A stretch of 64,000 nt of DNA from Maioricimonas rarisocia (GCF_007747795.1 NZ_CP036275.1:5882001-5946000); one strand, 5' to 3'. Numbered from the stretch's first letter, positions 54,761 to 63,480 are shown. The notes: generated by a model from the sequence alone, not told the origin. A program made the numbers and translations.

Positions 54761-55882
54761 ATGACAATCGAGCTGTATCACCCCGGGCTGCGCGGCGTCA
54801 TCGCCGGCGAGACCGAGATCTGCAATCTCGAGGGTACGCTTACCTACCGCGGGTACAACGTGGAGGACCTCGCAGAGTGCGCGAACTACTTCGAGGTCGC
54901 CTACCTGCTGCTCCACGACGATCTCCCGTCGGAGGAGTCTCTCGCCGACTTTCGCAGCGTCTTCGCCGAAGAAGCCCATCTGCCCGAATCAATCCCCGAA
55001 GTTCTCGAACGGCTGCCGCTTCACGTTGCGCCGGTCGATGCACTCCGGACTGCGGTCAGCATGCTGGGCCACTTCGACCTGCAACCGACGGACGGGCCCT
55101 CCAGTTCCGGCCGGCCGCAGGCGATCCGGCTGATGGCACAATTGCCGCTGGTTGTCGGTCAGTTTGCGCGGCAGGACGTTGCCGTCGACGACCTGCTCGA
55201 GTCGGGTCAGGATTTCGCCGGCATGCTGCTCACGCTGATCCGGGGCAAGCGACCATCGGCGCAGCAGGAGGCATGCCTCAACACCGCGCTCATCCTGGCC
55301 GCCGAGCACGAGTTCAACGCCCCCAGTTACGCGGCCCGTATCGTCGCGTCGGCAAAAGGGGACATGTACTCCGCCGTTGCTGCCGCCCTCGGAGCACTGC
55401 GCGGCGTGGACCACGGCCTGGGCTCGCGGGGGGTGCTCGCGTGTCTCGAAGAAGTCGGCACTCCAGAACGGGCCGAAAAGTGGGTTGCCGAGCGCGTTCA
55501 GAAGAAACTGCCGCTGCCCGGTTTCGGCCATCCGGTCTATCGGGATTACGATCCACGTGCGGCGATGCTGGAGCGGTACTGTCAGGAGTTCGCCCGGGCC
55601 AATCGGAACTTCGACCTGGAGACCATGGCCGACGCGGTCGAACAGGCCGTCTGGGACGCCTGCCGATTGCCGCCGAACATCGAATGGACGTTCGCCCGGC
55701 TGATGCTGTACCTGGGCATTCCCGAGGAACTGCATCTCGGTGTCTTCGCCTGCGCCCGCGTCGCCGGCTGGTGTGCCCACGCGATCGAGCAGGCCGAGAG
55801 CGGCGACGTCATTCGCCCCCGGGCCCGATACCGTGGTGCCGAGGCACGCCTGTTCGAGCCGCTGGAACGCCGGGGGCTGTAG
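54761..55882 (+). CDS. citrate synthase family enzyme with atypical active site
   Basis: 373 residues, the length of the short type II citrate or 2-methylcitrate synthase. The fold is clear: LRGVIAGETEICNLEGTLTYRGY, EHEFNAPSYAARIVAS and GFGHPVYRDYDPR. Catalytic residues: His218 in VDHGLGSRG (usually LHGGAN/LHGLAN) and His257 (GFGHPVYR) are present, but the Asp of the xNxDxxSG motif is replaced by Glu308 in PNIEWTFARL. The loop around His218 is also unlike the normal GG. It may be a true citrate synthase with altered chemistry, a methylcitrate-type enzyme or a paralogue with another substrate. Confidence 0.8.
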   Translation: MTIELYHPGLRGVIAGETEICNLEGTLTYRGYNVEDLAECANYFEVAYLLLHDDLPSEESLADFRSVFAEEAHLPESIPEVLERLPLHVAPVDALRTAVSMLGHFDLQPTDGPSSSGRPQAIRLMAQLPLVVGQFARQDVAVDDLLESGQDFAGMLLTLIRGKRPSAQQEACLNTALILAAEHEFNAPSYAARIVASAKGDMYSAVAAALGALRGVDHGLGSRGVLACLEEVGTPERAEKWVAERVQKKLPLPGFGHPVYRDYDPRAAMLERYCQEFARANRNFDLETMADAVEQAVWDACRLPPNIEWTFARLMLYLGIPEELHLGVFACARVAGWCAHAIEQAESGDVIRPRARYRGAEARLFEPLERRGL

Positions 55883-55932
55883 CAGGAGAGACGTGAGACT
55901 TGAGGCTCAAGCCTCGAGTGAGTGACGCCCGC

Positions 55933-55981
55933 AATCGGGTGCCACTGGCGGCTTGCTCTGCCAGTGCGAACGTCGCGCGAC
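55933..55981. repeat. intergenic repeat, 3' module copy
   Basis: About 49 bases match the last part of the long repeats at 57293-57500 and 58183-58390. It contains its own hairpin: CTGGCGG and CTGCCAG around GCTTGCT, apart from one mismatch. It is separated here from the 5' module, which follows at 56120. Confidence 0.7.
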
Positions 55982-55998
55982 AGCAAGGTACCGGGTGC

Positions 55999-56025
55999 CA
56001 TGCTTGCCCCTTCAAGGCAAGCATG
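55999..56025. repeat. palindromic element
   Basis: A perfect ten-base inverted repeat, CATGCTTGCC and GGCAAGCATG, flanks the loop CCTTCAA. A similar element in the opposite orientation is at 57615-57639. No T-run follows, so it is not obviously a terminator. Confidence 0.65.
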
Positions 56026-56119
56026 CTGATCCTTCACAGTATCAGCGCGAACAGCAGCGAGCGCACAGGCAGACCGGAATGTCTGCTCCACCTGGCGTCC
56101 TGCAGGCGGACGCATCTCG

Positions 56120-56278
56120 GCCGTGCAGGGTGTGTCACGGCAGACACTCCTGCAGCATTCCATGCCGTTCGGTGTGTCTCACCGGGGGCGCTCCGTGACG
56201 CACCAACCGCATTGGAACACGTCCACGACGGCGATTGGTGGGTCGCCTCCGGCGACAGCGCTCTACGGCCCCGAACGC
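56120..56278. repeat. long intergenic repeat, copy A (partial)
   Basis: About 159 bases resembling the first three quarters of copies B and C (57293-57500, 58183-58390), with more substitutions and no 3' module directly attached. It lies directly upstream of the sterol-desaturase gene. Confidence 0.7.
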
Positions 56279-56414
56279 GGCCGCTGCAACGCCCCGAGTG
56301 GCCGGGGCATTCTGCCGGGTTGCATCAGATGGACGCGTCCGCTGCAATCAGAAACGTCATGCGAAGCTGCTGCGTTACGGCCCCAGTCCCTCCCCCCTCC
56401 ATGCACCGAAGCCC

Positions 56415-57263
56415 GTGGACACTCAAACCGAGATCATCGTCCGACTCAGTGCGTTCGCCGGCGTCCTGCTGGCGATGACGCTGTGGGAACTGTCGTCACC
56501 CCGGCGGAAACTGGCGGCAGGCAAGGGAGGCCGCTGGACGAGCAACCTCCTGCTGGTCGCCATCAATACGGTGGCAGCCCGGCTGATCATCCCGGTCACG
56601 GCGGTCGCCGCGGCACTCACGGCGGAGTCGGGCGGCTGGGGGCTGCTGCATCAGGTCGCCTGGCCCTACTGGCTGGAAGTCACGCTGGCCGTCATCGCTC
56701 TCGACCTGGTGATCTACTTTCAGCATGTTCTGTTTCACGCGGTCCCGGCCCTGTGGCGACTGCATAAGGTGCATCATGCCGACCTCGACGTGGACGTCAC
56801 GACCGGCATCCGGTTTCACACGCTGGAGATCCTTCTGTCGGCACTGCTGAAGCTGGCTGCCGTCGTGGCGTTTGGTGCCCCGGCACTGGCGGTCGTGCTC
56901 TTCGAAGTGATTCTGAACGCAACGTCGATGTTCAATCACAGCAACGTGAAGATGCCGGAGAAAGTGGATCGTCTGCTGCGATGGATCGTCGTCACCCCCG
57001 ACATGCATCGGATTCACCATTCGATTATTCGCCGCGAAACGGACAGCAACTTCGGCTTCAACCTGCCCTGGTGGGACCGCCTGCTCGGGACGTATCGGTC
57101 AGATCCTCAGGAAGGTCATGAGAGAATGACACTCGGCATCACGGACTACCGGGAGGAAGACGACGTCGAGCGTCTGCACCACATGCTGCTGATTCCCTTT
57201 CGCAGGGCGAAACAGGCGACGACAGCACGGCGGTCGGAGACGGAGAACGAGCCGCAGGGATAA
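56415..57263 (+). CDS. sterol desaturase / fatty acid hydroxylase family protein
   Basis: 282 residues with about four TM helices and the di-iron histidine clusters: FQHVLFHAVPALWRLHKVHH (HxxxH and HxxHH), FNHSNV, and DMHRIHHS. The family uses oxygen and two irons to hydroxylate or desaturate lipids. The start is taken as GTG at 56415 (VDTQTEIIVRL), because the frame further upstream runs through copy A of the intergenic repeat. Direct repeats on both sides (copy A before, copy B after). The substrate could be a sterol, a hopanoid or another lipid. Confidence 0.85.
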   Translation: MDTQTEIIVRLSAFAGVLLAMTLWELSSPRRKLAAGKGGRWTSNLLLVAINTVAARLIIPVTAVAAALTAESGGWGLLHQVAWPYWLEVTLAVIALDLVIYFQHVLFHAVPALWRLHKVHHADLDVDVTTGIRFHTLEILLSALLKLAAVVAFGAPALAVVLFEVILNATSMFNHSNVKMPEKVDRLLRWIVVTPDMHRIHHSIIRRETDSNFGFNLPWWDRLLGTYRSDPQEGHERMTLGITDYREEDDVERLHHMLLIPFRRAKQATTARRSETENEPQG

Positions 57264-57292
57264 TTCAACGGAAGGCAGGCAGGAACGCCTCA

Positions 57293-57500
57293 GCCATGTA
57301 GGGTGTGTCACGGCAGGCACTCCTGCAGCACTCCATGGCGTTCGGTGTGTATCACCCGGGAAGCTCCGTGACGCACCACCCGCATTGGAACACGTCCACG
57401 ACGGCGATTGGTGCGTCGCCTCCGGCGACAGCACCTTACGGCCCCAAACGACCAATCGAGTGCCGCTGGCGGCTTGCTGCGCCGGTGCAAACGTCGTTCG
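57293..57500. repeat. long intergenic repeat, copy B
   Basis: 208 bases, aligned without gaps to copy C (58183-58390) and clearly above 85 per cent identical by eye. The 5' part forms a hairpin with arms at 57302-57313 and 57366-57377, 12 pairs with one G-U. The 3' module (about 57454-57500) recurs alone at 55933. Confidence 0.8.
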
Positions 57501-57614
57501 GCATACATGCTTGAGGGTGGCCCGGACACACGACGTGTCTTGGTGCCGAAGGCACAGGAAGTATCCGGGAACGTGTGACTCGTTCCGAATTCGGCCGCAG
57601 CACATTCGACGGAT

Positions 57615-57639
57615 ATGCTCGCCTTGAAAGGGTGAGCAT
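57615..57639. repeat. palindromic element, inverse copy
   Basis: ATGCTCGCC and GGGTGAGCAT-like arms enclose TTGAAA. This is the reverse-orientation relative of the palindrome at 55999-56025, whose loop reads CCTTCAA. Confidence 0.55.
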
Positions 57640-57762
57640 GCCACCCGGGATGGCTTCCCGCTACCAGCACGAAACGGGTAGCCCCGGTTGCTCGCCAAGC
57701 GGGGTCGCACAGCGACAAGAGGGCCGGTTTCAAACGAGCAAAATCGCCACCCCAATCACCGG

Positions 57763-57780
57763 CCGGCAGTAGCCGGCCCT
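57763..57780. repeat. short palindrome GGCCGGC-AGTA-GCCGGCC
   Basis: A perfect seven-base inverted repeat with a four-base loop. It lies 67 bases beyond the stop of the minus-strand zinc-ribbon gene, but no T-run follows on either strand, so it is listed as a repeat-type palindrome. Confidence 0.5.
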
Positions 57781-57847
57781 ACGTCGCTGCAGGGGACGCG
57801 AAAACGTGACCGCCGTCTGCCTCGCCAGCACCCGTGGCTGCCCGTTC

Positions 57848-58153
57848 TCACCAGGGTTCCTGCACATCCAGCGTACCGTCGCGGTTCCAGAACGCATCGA
57901 AGGCGCCACCGCATGCTGCACACCGAATCACGACGATGTCTTGGACGATCGCATCGTCGGTCCATGTGTAGTGATTCGGACTCAGCATGCCGTTCCATTC
58001 AGAAAATCGCTCTCCACACACGGGACAACGGATCTGCCCAACGACCTCCTGTATTCGCCGACGGTCAGTGCGCCTCTGCCGATGATCTGCAAGTCCGACC
58101 GATGCGAGGATCAACAGTGCGGCGAACATGAAGAACCATCCCGTGGCCGACAT
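57848..58153 (-). CDS. small membrane protein with zinc-ribbon-like Cys pairs
   Basis: 101 residues: a TM helix near 5-22, a short basic stretch, and two Cys pairs: CPVC (Cys43, Cys46) and CAAC (Cys78, Cys81), spaced like a split zinc ribbon. The ATG at 58153 has a strong AGGAGG ribosome site 5 bases upstream, which decides against a longer frame (from 58408) running into the intergenic repeat. No known family recognised. It is a lone gene between two copies of the long repeat. Confidence 0.7.
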   Translation of the reverse strand: MSATGWFFMFAALLILASVGLADHRQRRTDRRRIQEVVGQIRCPVCGERFSEWNGMLSPNHYTWTDDAIVQDIVVIRCAACGGAFDAFWNRDGTLDVQEPW

Positions 58154-58505
58154 CGACACCTCCTGAATGACTGAGCCGCGAAGCCATGTAGGGTGTGTCA
58201 CGGCAGGTAATCCTGGAGCATTCCATGGCGTTCGGCAGTTATCACCCGGGAAGCTACGTGACGCACCACCCGCATTGGAACACGTCCACGACGGCGATTG
58301 GTGCGTCGCCTCCGGCGACAGCACCCTACGGCCCCAAACGACCAATCGAGTGCCGCTGGCGGCTTGCTCCGCCAGTGCGAACCTCGTGCGACTCACCTGT
58401 ACTGGCACGCCGACCGGCTCTCTGCCATATTCAATGATAGCGGTCAGCCGGGCCGTCCCGGCAGCCCATCCCTCGTCTCACGTCCCGTCATTCTCGAGGT
58501 ACTGC
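58154..58505. other. intergenic region with long repeat copy C
   Basis: 352 bases holding long repeat copy C and then about 115 bases upstream of the sigma factor gene. No other gene was identified. Confidence 0.5.
58183..58390. repeat. long intergenic repeat, copy C
   Basis: 208 bases, gap-free alignment to copy B (57293-57500). It has the same 5' hairpin potential and the same 3' module, here CTGGCGG and CCGCCAG forming a perfect stem. Confidence 0.8.
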
Positions 58506-59105
58506 GTGGCCACCTCTTCCAATCCTGAACCGATCGACGTCACGCTGCTGCTCGAGCAGGTCCGCCGGGATGGCCGGTCGACCGATGAGCTGCTGGCCGC
58601 CGTCTATCAGGAACTCCGCCGGCTGGCGACCGGCAAGCTGGCACACGAACCGGCCGGGCAGACACTGCAGGCAACTGCCCTCGTGCACGAAGCCTACCTG
58701 CGGCTGATCGGCAACCGCTCGCTGACCTGGGATCATCGGGGACACTTTTTCGCCGCCGCGGCCGAGGCAATGCGGCGCATCCTCGTGGAGAACGCCCGCC
58801 GCAAACAGCGGTTGCGACACGGCGGTGACCGTCACCGGGCCGAACTGAGTGAAATTGCCCTGGGTGTCGACGCTCCGGACGATGACCTGCTCGACATCAG
58901 CGATGCCCTCGACGCGTTCGCCGCCGAGTCTCCCCACAAGGCCGAACTGGTGAAGCTGCGGTACTTTGCCGGCCTGTCGGAAGCGGAAGCGGCCGAAGTG
59001 CTGGGAATCTCCCGCGCGACGGCGGCCCGCTGGTGGAGCTACGCCCGCGCCTGGCTGTATCACCGACTTCGGTCCTCGCCGCAATCGAGTCAGGCGGGCG
59101 ACTGA
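58506..59105 (+). CDS. ECF-like sigma factor
   Basis: 199 residues. The sigma-2 region has AAVYQELRRLATGKL, LQATALVHEAYLRL, FFAAAAEAMRRILVENARR; the sigma-4 region ends LRYFAGLSEAEAAEVLGISRATAARWWSYARAWL. This is the planctomycete/Verrucomicrobium type of ECF sigma factor that often pairs with Ser/Thr kinases. The start is GTG at 58506 with GAGG about 6 bases upstream. The kinase gene follows 160 bases later. Confidence 0.88.
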   Translation: MATSSNPEPIDVTLLLEQVRRDGRSTDELLAAVYQELRRLATGKLAHEPAGQTLQATALVHEAYLRLIGNRSLTWDHRGHFFAAAAEAMRRILVENARRKQRLRHGGDRHRAELSEIALGVDAPDDDLLDISDALDAFAAESPHKAELVKLRYFAGLSEAEAAEVLGISRATAARWWSYARAWLYHRLRSSPQSSQAGD

Positions 59106-59265
59106 TTCAGAGGGGCAGAGTTTTTTCCTGTTTCGGGTGAGGCGCGCCAGAAGCGGACGTCGCATGAGAGAGTGAACCGGCTGTCTGCGGCAGCACCTGT
59201 TGAATCACGTCCGGCCTCCCGTCACGCTGCAGTCGTCGTCCGGTGGTCCGTACAGGAGTCAGACC

Positions 59266-62200
59266 ATGTCCCCGTCCAATCAGCCCGTCCCTCCGGAAAA
59301 CCAGGGAACCGAAGCGGCACTCGAAAGCGTCGATCCCCAGTCCGTCGAAGGGTTCTTTGTTGCCGCGCTGACGAAGCCGCTCGAAGAGCGTTCCGCCTTT
59401 CTGGATGAGGTGTGCGCGGGCGACCCCCAACGCCGCCAGCGGGTCGAAGCACTTCTCGCCGCGTATGAAGACGCCGGCAGCTTCCTCGAGAAGCCGGCCT
59501 CGAGTCTGCGCGGGCAATTCGGCCCGGGCGCCACGGCCAGCCTCGATTTTCTGGAACCGAGCGAAACGGCCGGTTCTCTCGGAAGAATCGGTCCGTACGA
59601 AGTGCTCGACCTGATCGGCCGCGGAGGAATGGGGATGGTGATGCGAGCGGCCGACCCCAAGCTCAACCGGGTCGTTGCCGTCAAAGTGCTCGCTCCAGAG
59701 CTGGCCGTCAATCCGAATGCCCGCCGCCGGTTTCTGCGGGAAGCCCAGGCGGCCGCGGCAATCAGTCATCCTCACGTCGTGACGATCCATGCCGTCGACG
59801 ACAACAATCCTCCCTACCTGGTCATGGAATGCATCGTCGGGCAGTCGCTGCAGGATCGGCTCAACGACGAGGGGGCGCTGCCGCTGACGGAGATTCTGCG
59901 GATTGGCAAGCAGGTCTCGGAAGGACTCGCAGCCGCCCATGCCGAAGGGCTGATCCACCGGGACATCAAGCCGTCGAACATTCTGCTGGAGAACGGCGTC
60001 CAGCGGGTGAAGATCACCGACTTCGGTCTGGCTCGTGCCGTCGATGACGCGACGATCACGCGGACCGGCGAGGTCTCCGGCACGCCTCAGTACATGTCGC
60101 CCGAGCAGGCACGGGGCGAGCGTCTCGATCATCGCAGCGACATGTTCAGCCTGGGGTGCGTCCTGTACGCGATGTGCACCGGCCGTTCGCCGTTCCGCTC
60201 CAGCAGCCTGGCCGAAGCGGTCAAGCGGGTCACCGACGACTCCCCCCGCCCGATCGCCGAGATCAATCCCGAACTACCTGACTGGCTGGTGCAGATCGTC
60301 GAACAACTGCTGGAGAAGAATCCCGAAGCGCGGATTCAGTCGGCCGAACAGCTCGCAGACCTGCTGGGCCGGCACCTGGCGGAGATTCAGCGTCCTTCCG
60401 GCGCCCGTCGAGGACACGAGGCAATCAACGCGGACGCGCTGGCAGGAGCAGCAACGAAGCCACGCCCCCGCGCTTCCGCTCGTGACACACGGCGGCCGAC
60501 GCCGTCACCCGGTGCGAGGTCCGAAACGGCGGGCTACCTCAAAGGACTGGGCGGAGCGGCAGTCCTGGGCGGCCTGCTCGGCATGTGGCTCGCGCAGATG
60601 GTGCGGTGGCCCCAGATGGCGATCAACGCCGCTCAGGTTCTGCTGCTGATGTTCGTGGTGATGACCGGACTGCGACGGATGGTTCCATTTGCAGGCCGGA
60701 TTTCGTGGCCGATGTGGGCATTGAGCCTGTTCTCACTGATGCTGTTCCTCTGGACCATCTCCATCACCGTCGCCGCCGTAGCGGAACGCTCGGAGGTCGA
60801 AGAGTTCGGCTGGTTGCTGCTCGCGGCACTCGGGCTGGTCAACGTGCTGTTCATCTGGCTGACGATCCGCCTGCTGTCCCGGACGCCGGCCAGCGCGGCC
60901 GACTCGATCTGGACTCAACCCCGCACGATCCCCCGCTGGGCTGCTGTCACGTTCGTCTTGATCGTCGTGGCGGGGATCTTCGGCAAGGCGTGGTACGACG
61001 GTCGTCGGGAACCGGCCGACACGACGGCGACGACGACGCGGCAGACGGACTCACCGCGGCAAACGGACTCGTCGCGGCGTGCCATTGCCCCCGGCACCGG
61101 TTCGACGTCCGGTGGGGGGGACGAGGAGTACGACGACATGTCCGGCGGCGGAGGAATGATGGACGAAATGTATGGCGGACCAGGGATGGCGGGAATGGGC
61201 CCCGGCCCCGGCGCAAAACCGCCCGCCATGGGAGCACTGACACTGTTCATCACCGATCCTGCAGTCCAGGTCTGGCTCTCACAGAAACCGGAGAAGGCGG
61301 AGCCGGCCGACGAGATGGGGGGGATGTCGTCGTCGTACGGCGGTGACATGGGAATGATGGGAGCCGAATACGGTGAGTATGGAGGGGGCGGAGGATTCTC
61401 CGCCATGGGAATGATGGAAGGCGGATACGGCGACGACATGGGCATGTACGGCGATTACAGCGGATCGTACGGCCGCTCGTTCTCCGGCAAGAAATCTCCT
61501 GAGACCATCGAACTGCCCGCAGGCACGTACCGCCTGCATATCACCGTCAAGGGAACCGGCTGGGAGAAGGCAGACGGCAGTCGGGCTTTGACCGGCTACA
61601 CCGACGAGATGACTATCAATCCGGGCGAGACCGTCGCCCGCGAGATCTCGATCGACTTCGACCGGCTTGCCGCCGCGGCCCCCGACTTCGATCGTCCCGG
61701 CCTGTACCGCTTCCACTGGCCGACGAGTTCCGAACCGACGCTGCTTTCTCAGCCGCAGGCCCGGATCGTCCAGCGACTGTTTACGGCATTTGCAGACGAA
61801 ACACCGGCTGTCGCAGAGGAAGAACTGCTGAAGGCGGCGTTCCCGGCAACAGATGAGGCGGACTCGGCAGACGCAGAGGAGGCTCCCGCTCGCCCCGAGT
61901 CACTCGAGGCACTGTTCAACGACGGCCAGCACCTTGCACTGGGCAGGCTGATCGTCCCGGCCGAGGAAGGCATCTGGCGGCTGGCATCGCTTCGCGACCA
62001 GCCGGGAGCGGGCAGTCCCGGCGACATCGGTGGAATGTCGGGCCCCGGTGGAACGCCAGGCGGTGCAGGCTTCGCTCCCGACAGGTCAATCCGCGGAGGC
62101 CCTGGCGGCCCGTCGGGCGCCCCGCTGGAGCGGCAGGGGACGCTGGTGATCGACCTTCGCTCGACCGGCATGCTGGTTGCCGTCCGCCGCAAGAGTTCCT

Positions 62201-63480
62201 TCGATCGTACGACGCTGTCGGAAGAGACCATCACGACGATGGGAGAAACAGCATTGTCGTTACCTCCCGGCGAGTACGAGGTGCTGATGCGGGATGAACT
62301 GGCCGGGTGGTCGACGCAAAACTCGCGGACGGAGACATGGATCGTGCGTGCGGACAGTTCGAGTCGTGTGATCGTCCGGCGAGATCTGGAATTCGTCACG
62401 CGGCCGGTGGAGTCTCAGACCAGGGTCTGGCGTCTCCGATGGAACGGCAAGATGTTTCTCATCAACGCCGACCAGCGATCCGTCCTCCAGAACCTGCTGG
62501 ATGCGATGGTCGCGAATGAACCGGACGTTGAGGAGGCAACTCTCCTGGAAGGCAGCAAGTACGAAAGCATGGCCGAATTCTTCGGTGTGAAAGATCACCC
62601 GTGGCCGTATCTTCGCGCGGTTCGTCCGGACGAACTGACGGACACGGAAGGCAGGCTGGTCATTCCGGGCGAGACAAAAGGAACCTGGCGGCTCTCGCCG
62701 CCGGCGTGGGGTACGGTCGAGATCGACGTGAAGGTGCCGGGCTTCGGTCTGACGATCCCCCCGCAGGACGAAGAAGGCCCACTTGCCAGCTGGTCGCGGC
62801 TCCAGGCGGACGCAAAGTTCGTGGTCGACCTGCCGGTCGGAAGGGCCGATCTGCAGGTTTTCGACAATCTCGTCCGCTGGAACGTGTGGCGGTTCAACCT
62901 GGGGCAACTGCAGGCTGAGACGTCGACTGTCACGGTCTCGCCGGCTGAGCCGACCCGCGTGCTCGTCGATCGCACACCTGAGGACCTGCGTCGCGTGGCC
63001 GACTACGAATGGCCGGCCGGCCATGACACGGCTGAACTGTACTGGCCCGTAGAAGGAACTCCGCCGTTGATCGGGGGCTTCGGGCTGCACCTGACGCGGG
63101 ACCAGGCGGCCATCATTCGGGTGTTGCTGCGGGCGTACGCGGACGGGCAGCCAGAGGTATCGGAGACGGAACTGCTCGAGGGGGCCGGCCTGGAGGACAG
63201 GTCGCTTGAGGAGCTGTTCCCTCCCAAGACGCGGACACTGCTGCGCTACATGATCGCCGGCGAGGAAAAGGGCACATGGCGGCTCTCGCCGCTGCCTGAA
63301 GGAGTTTTGAACCGGTCGGAAGACGCGAACGAACCGGCGGAGCCGGATGATGCGACGGCACCGGTCGAATCGGGCACCCGCGAGGACGGCGCAGCCGACT
63401 CAGAGAACCCCGACGCAGAAGACTCCGGCGACGACACCCCGGTCGAAGAGAAGCCGGTGCCTATGGACGACGCGGCGTAG
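59266..63480 (+). CDS. large membrane Ser/Thr protein kinase with repeated extracytoplasmic module
   Basis: 1,404 residues. N-terminal kinase domain (about 107-374): GRGGMGMV, VAVKVL, HRDIKPSNILL near 231, DFGLAR and SGTPQYMSPEQ. Five hydrophobic helices lie near 427-446, 451-470, 479-507, 514-537 and 558-578, so the C-terminus should be outside the cytoplasm. A Gly/Met/Tyr-rich stretch follows (about 615-742). Then come three copies of a composite module, with helical parts near 826, 1069 and 1275. Each has a beta stretch with LPxGxY-like sequence, a helical part (DQxxxxxLLxAxxxxxPxVxExxLLEG) and an ending GTWRLSP or GIWRLA (near 903, 1139 and 1335). The start at 59266 has AGGAG upstream; an ATG at 59200 is possible. 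It is probably paired with the sigma factor gene. Confidence 0.9.
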   Translation: MSPSNQPVPPENQGTEAALESVDPQSVEGFFVAALTKPLEERSAFLDEVCAGDPQRRQRVEALLAAYEDAGSFLEKPASSLRGQFGPGATASLDFLEPSETAGSLGRIGPYEVLDLIGRGGMGMVMRAADPKLNRVVAVKVLAPELAVNPNARRRFLREAQAAAAISHPHVVTIHAVDDNNPPYLVMECIVGQSLQDRLNDEGALPLTEILRIGKQVSEGLAAAHAEGLIHRDIKPSNILLENGVQRVKITDFGLARAVDDATITRTGEVSGTPQYMSPEQARGERLDHRSDMFSLGCVLYAMCTGRSPFRSSSLAEAVKRVTDDSPRPIAEINPELPDWLVQIVEQLLEKNPEARIQSAEQLADLLGRHLAEIQRPSGARRGHEAINADALAGAATKPRPRASARDTRRPTPSPGARSETAGYLKGLGGAAVLGGLLGMWLAQMVRWPQMAINAAQVLLLMFVVMTGLRRMVPFAGRISWPMWALSLFSLMLFLWTISITVAAVAERSEVEEFGWLLLAALGLVNVLFIWLTIRLLSRTPASAADSIWTQPRTIPRWAAVTFVLIVVAGIFGKAWYDGRREPADTTATTTRQTDSPRQTDSSRRAIAPGTGSTSGGGDEEYDDMSGGGGMMDEMYGGPGMAGMGPGPGAKPPAMGALTLFITDPAVQVWLSQKPEKAEPADEMGGMSSSYGGDMGMMGAEYGEYGGGGGFSAMGMMEGGYGDDMGMYGDYSGSYGRSFSGKKSPETIELPAGTYRLHITVKGTGWEKADGSRALTGYTDEMTINPGETVAREISIDFDRLAAAAPDFDRPGLYRFHWPTSSEPTLLSQPQARIVQRLFTAFADETPAVAEEELLKAAFPATDEADSADAEEAPARPESLEALFNDGQHLALGRLIVPAEEGIWRLASLRDQPGAGSPGDIGGMSGPGGTPGGAGFAPDRSIRGGPGGPSGAPLERQGTLVIDLRSTGMLVAVRRKSSFDRTTLSEETITTMGETALSLPPGEYEVLMRDELAGWSTQNSRTETWIVRADSSSRVIVRRDLEFVTRPVESQTRVWRLRWNGKMFLINADQRSVLQNLLDAMVANEPDVEEATLLEGSKYESMAEFFGVKDHPWPYLRAVRPDELTDTEGRLVIPGETKGTWRLSPPAWGTVEIDVKVPGFGLTIPPQDEEGPLASWSRLQADAKFVVDLPVGRADLQVFDNLVRWNVWRFNLGQLQAETSTVTVSPAEPTRVLVDRTPEDLRRVADYEWPAGHDTAELYWPVEGTPPLIGGFGLHLTRDQAAIIRVLLRAYADGQPEVSETELLEGAGLEDRSLEELFPPKTRTLLRYMIAGEEKGTWRLSPLPEGVLNRSEDANEPAEPDDATAPVESGTREDGAADSENPDAEDSGDDTPVEEKPVPMDDAA

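Larger units (their letters stand above)
55883..56414. other. repeat-rich intergenic region
   Basis: 532 bases between the citrate synthase and the sterol-desaturase gene. It holds a 49-base repeat module (55933-55981), a palindrome (55999-56025) and a truncated copy of the long repeat (56120-56278). Open frames across it follow the repeats and are not convincing genes. Confidence 0.6.
57264..57847. other. repeat-rich intergenic region
   Basis: 584 bases with long repeat copy B (57293-57500), a palindrome (57615-57639) and a second palindrome (57763-57780). Open frames on both strands cover the repeats but do not look like proteins. Confidence 0.6.

Noticed and set aside
57099-57755. Minus-strand frames within the repeat region
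   Set aside because: They are produced by the repeats, and relatives of the same sequence appear in each repeat copy (also at 57848-58408 and 58167).
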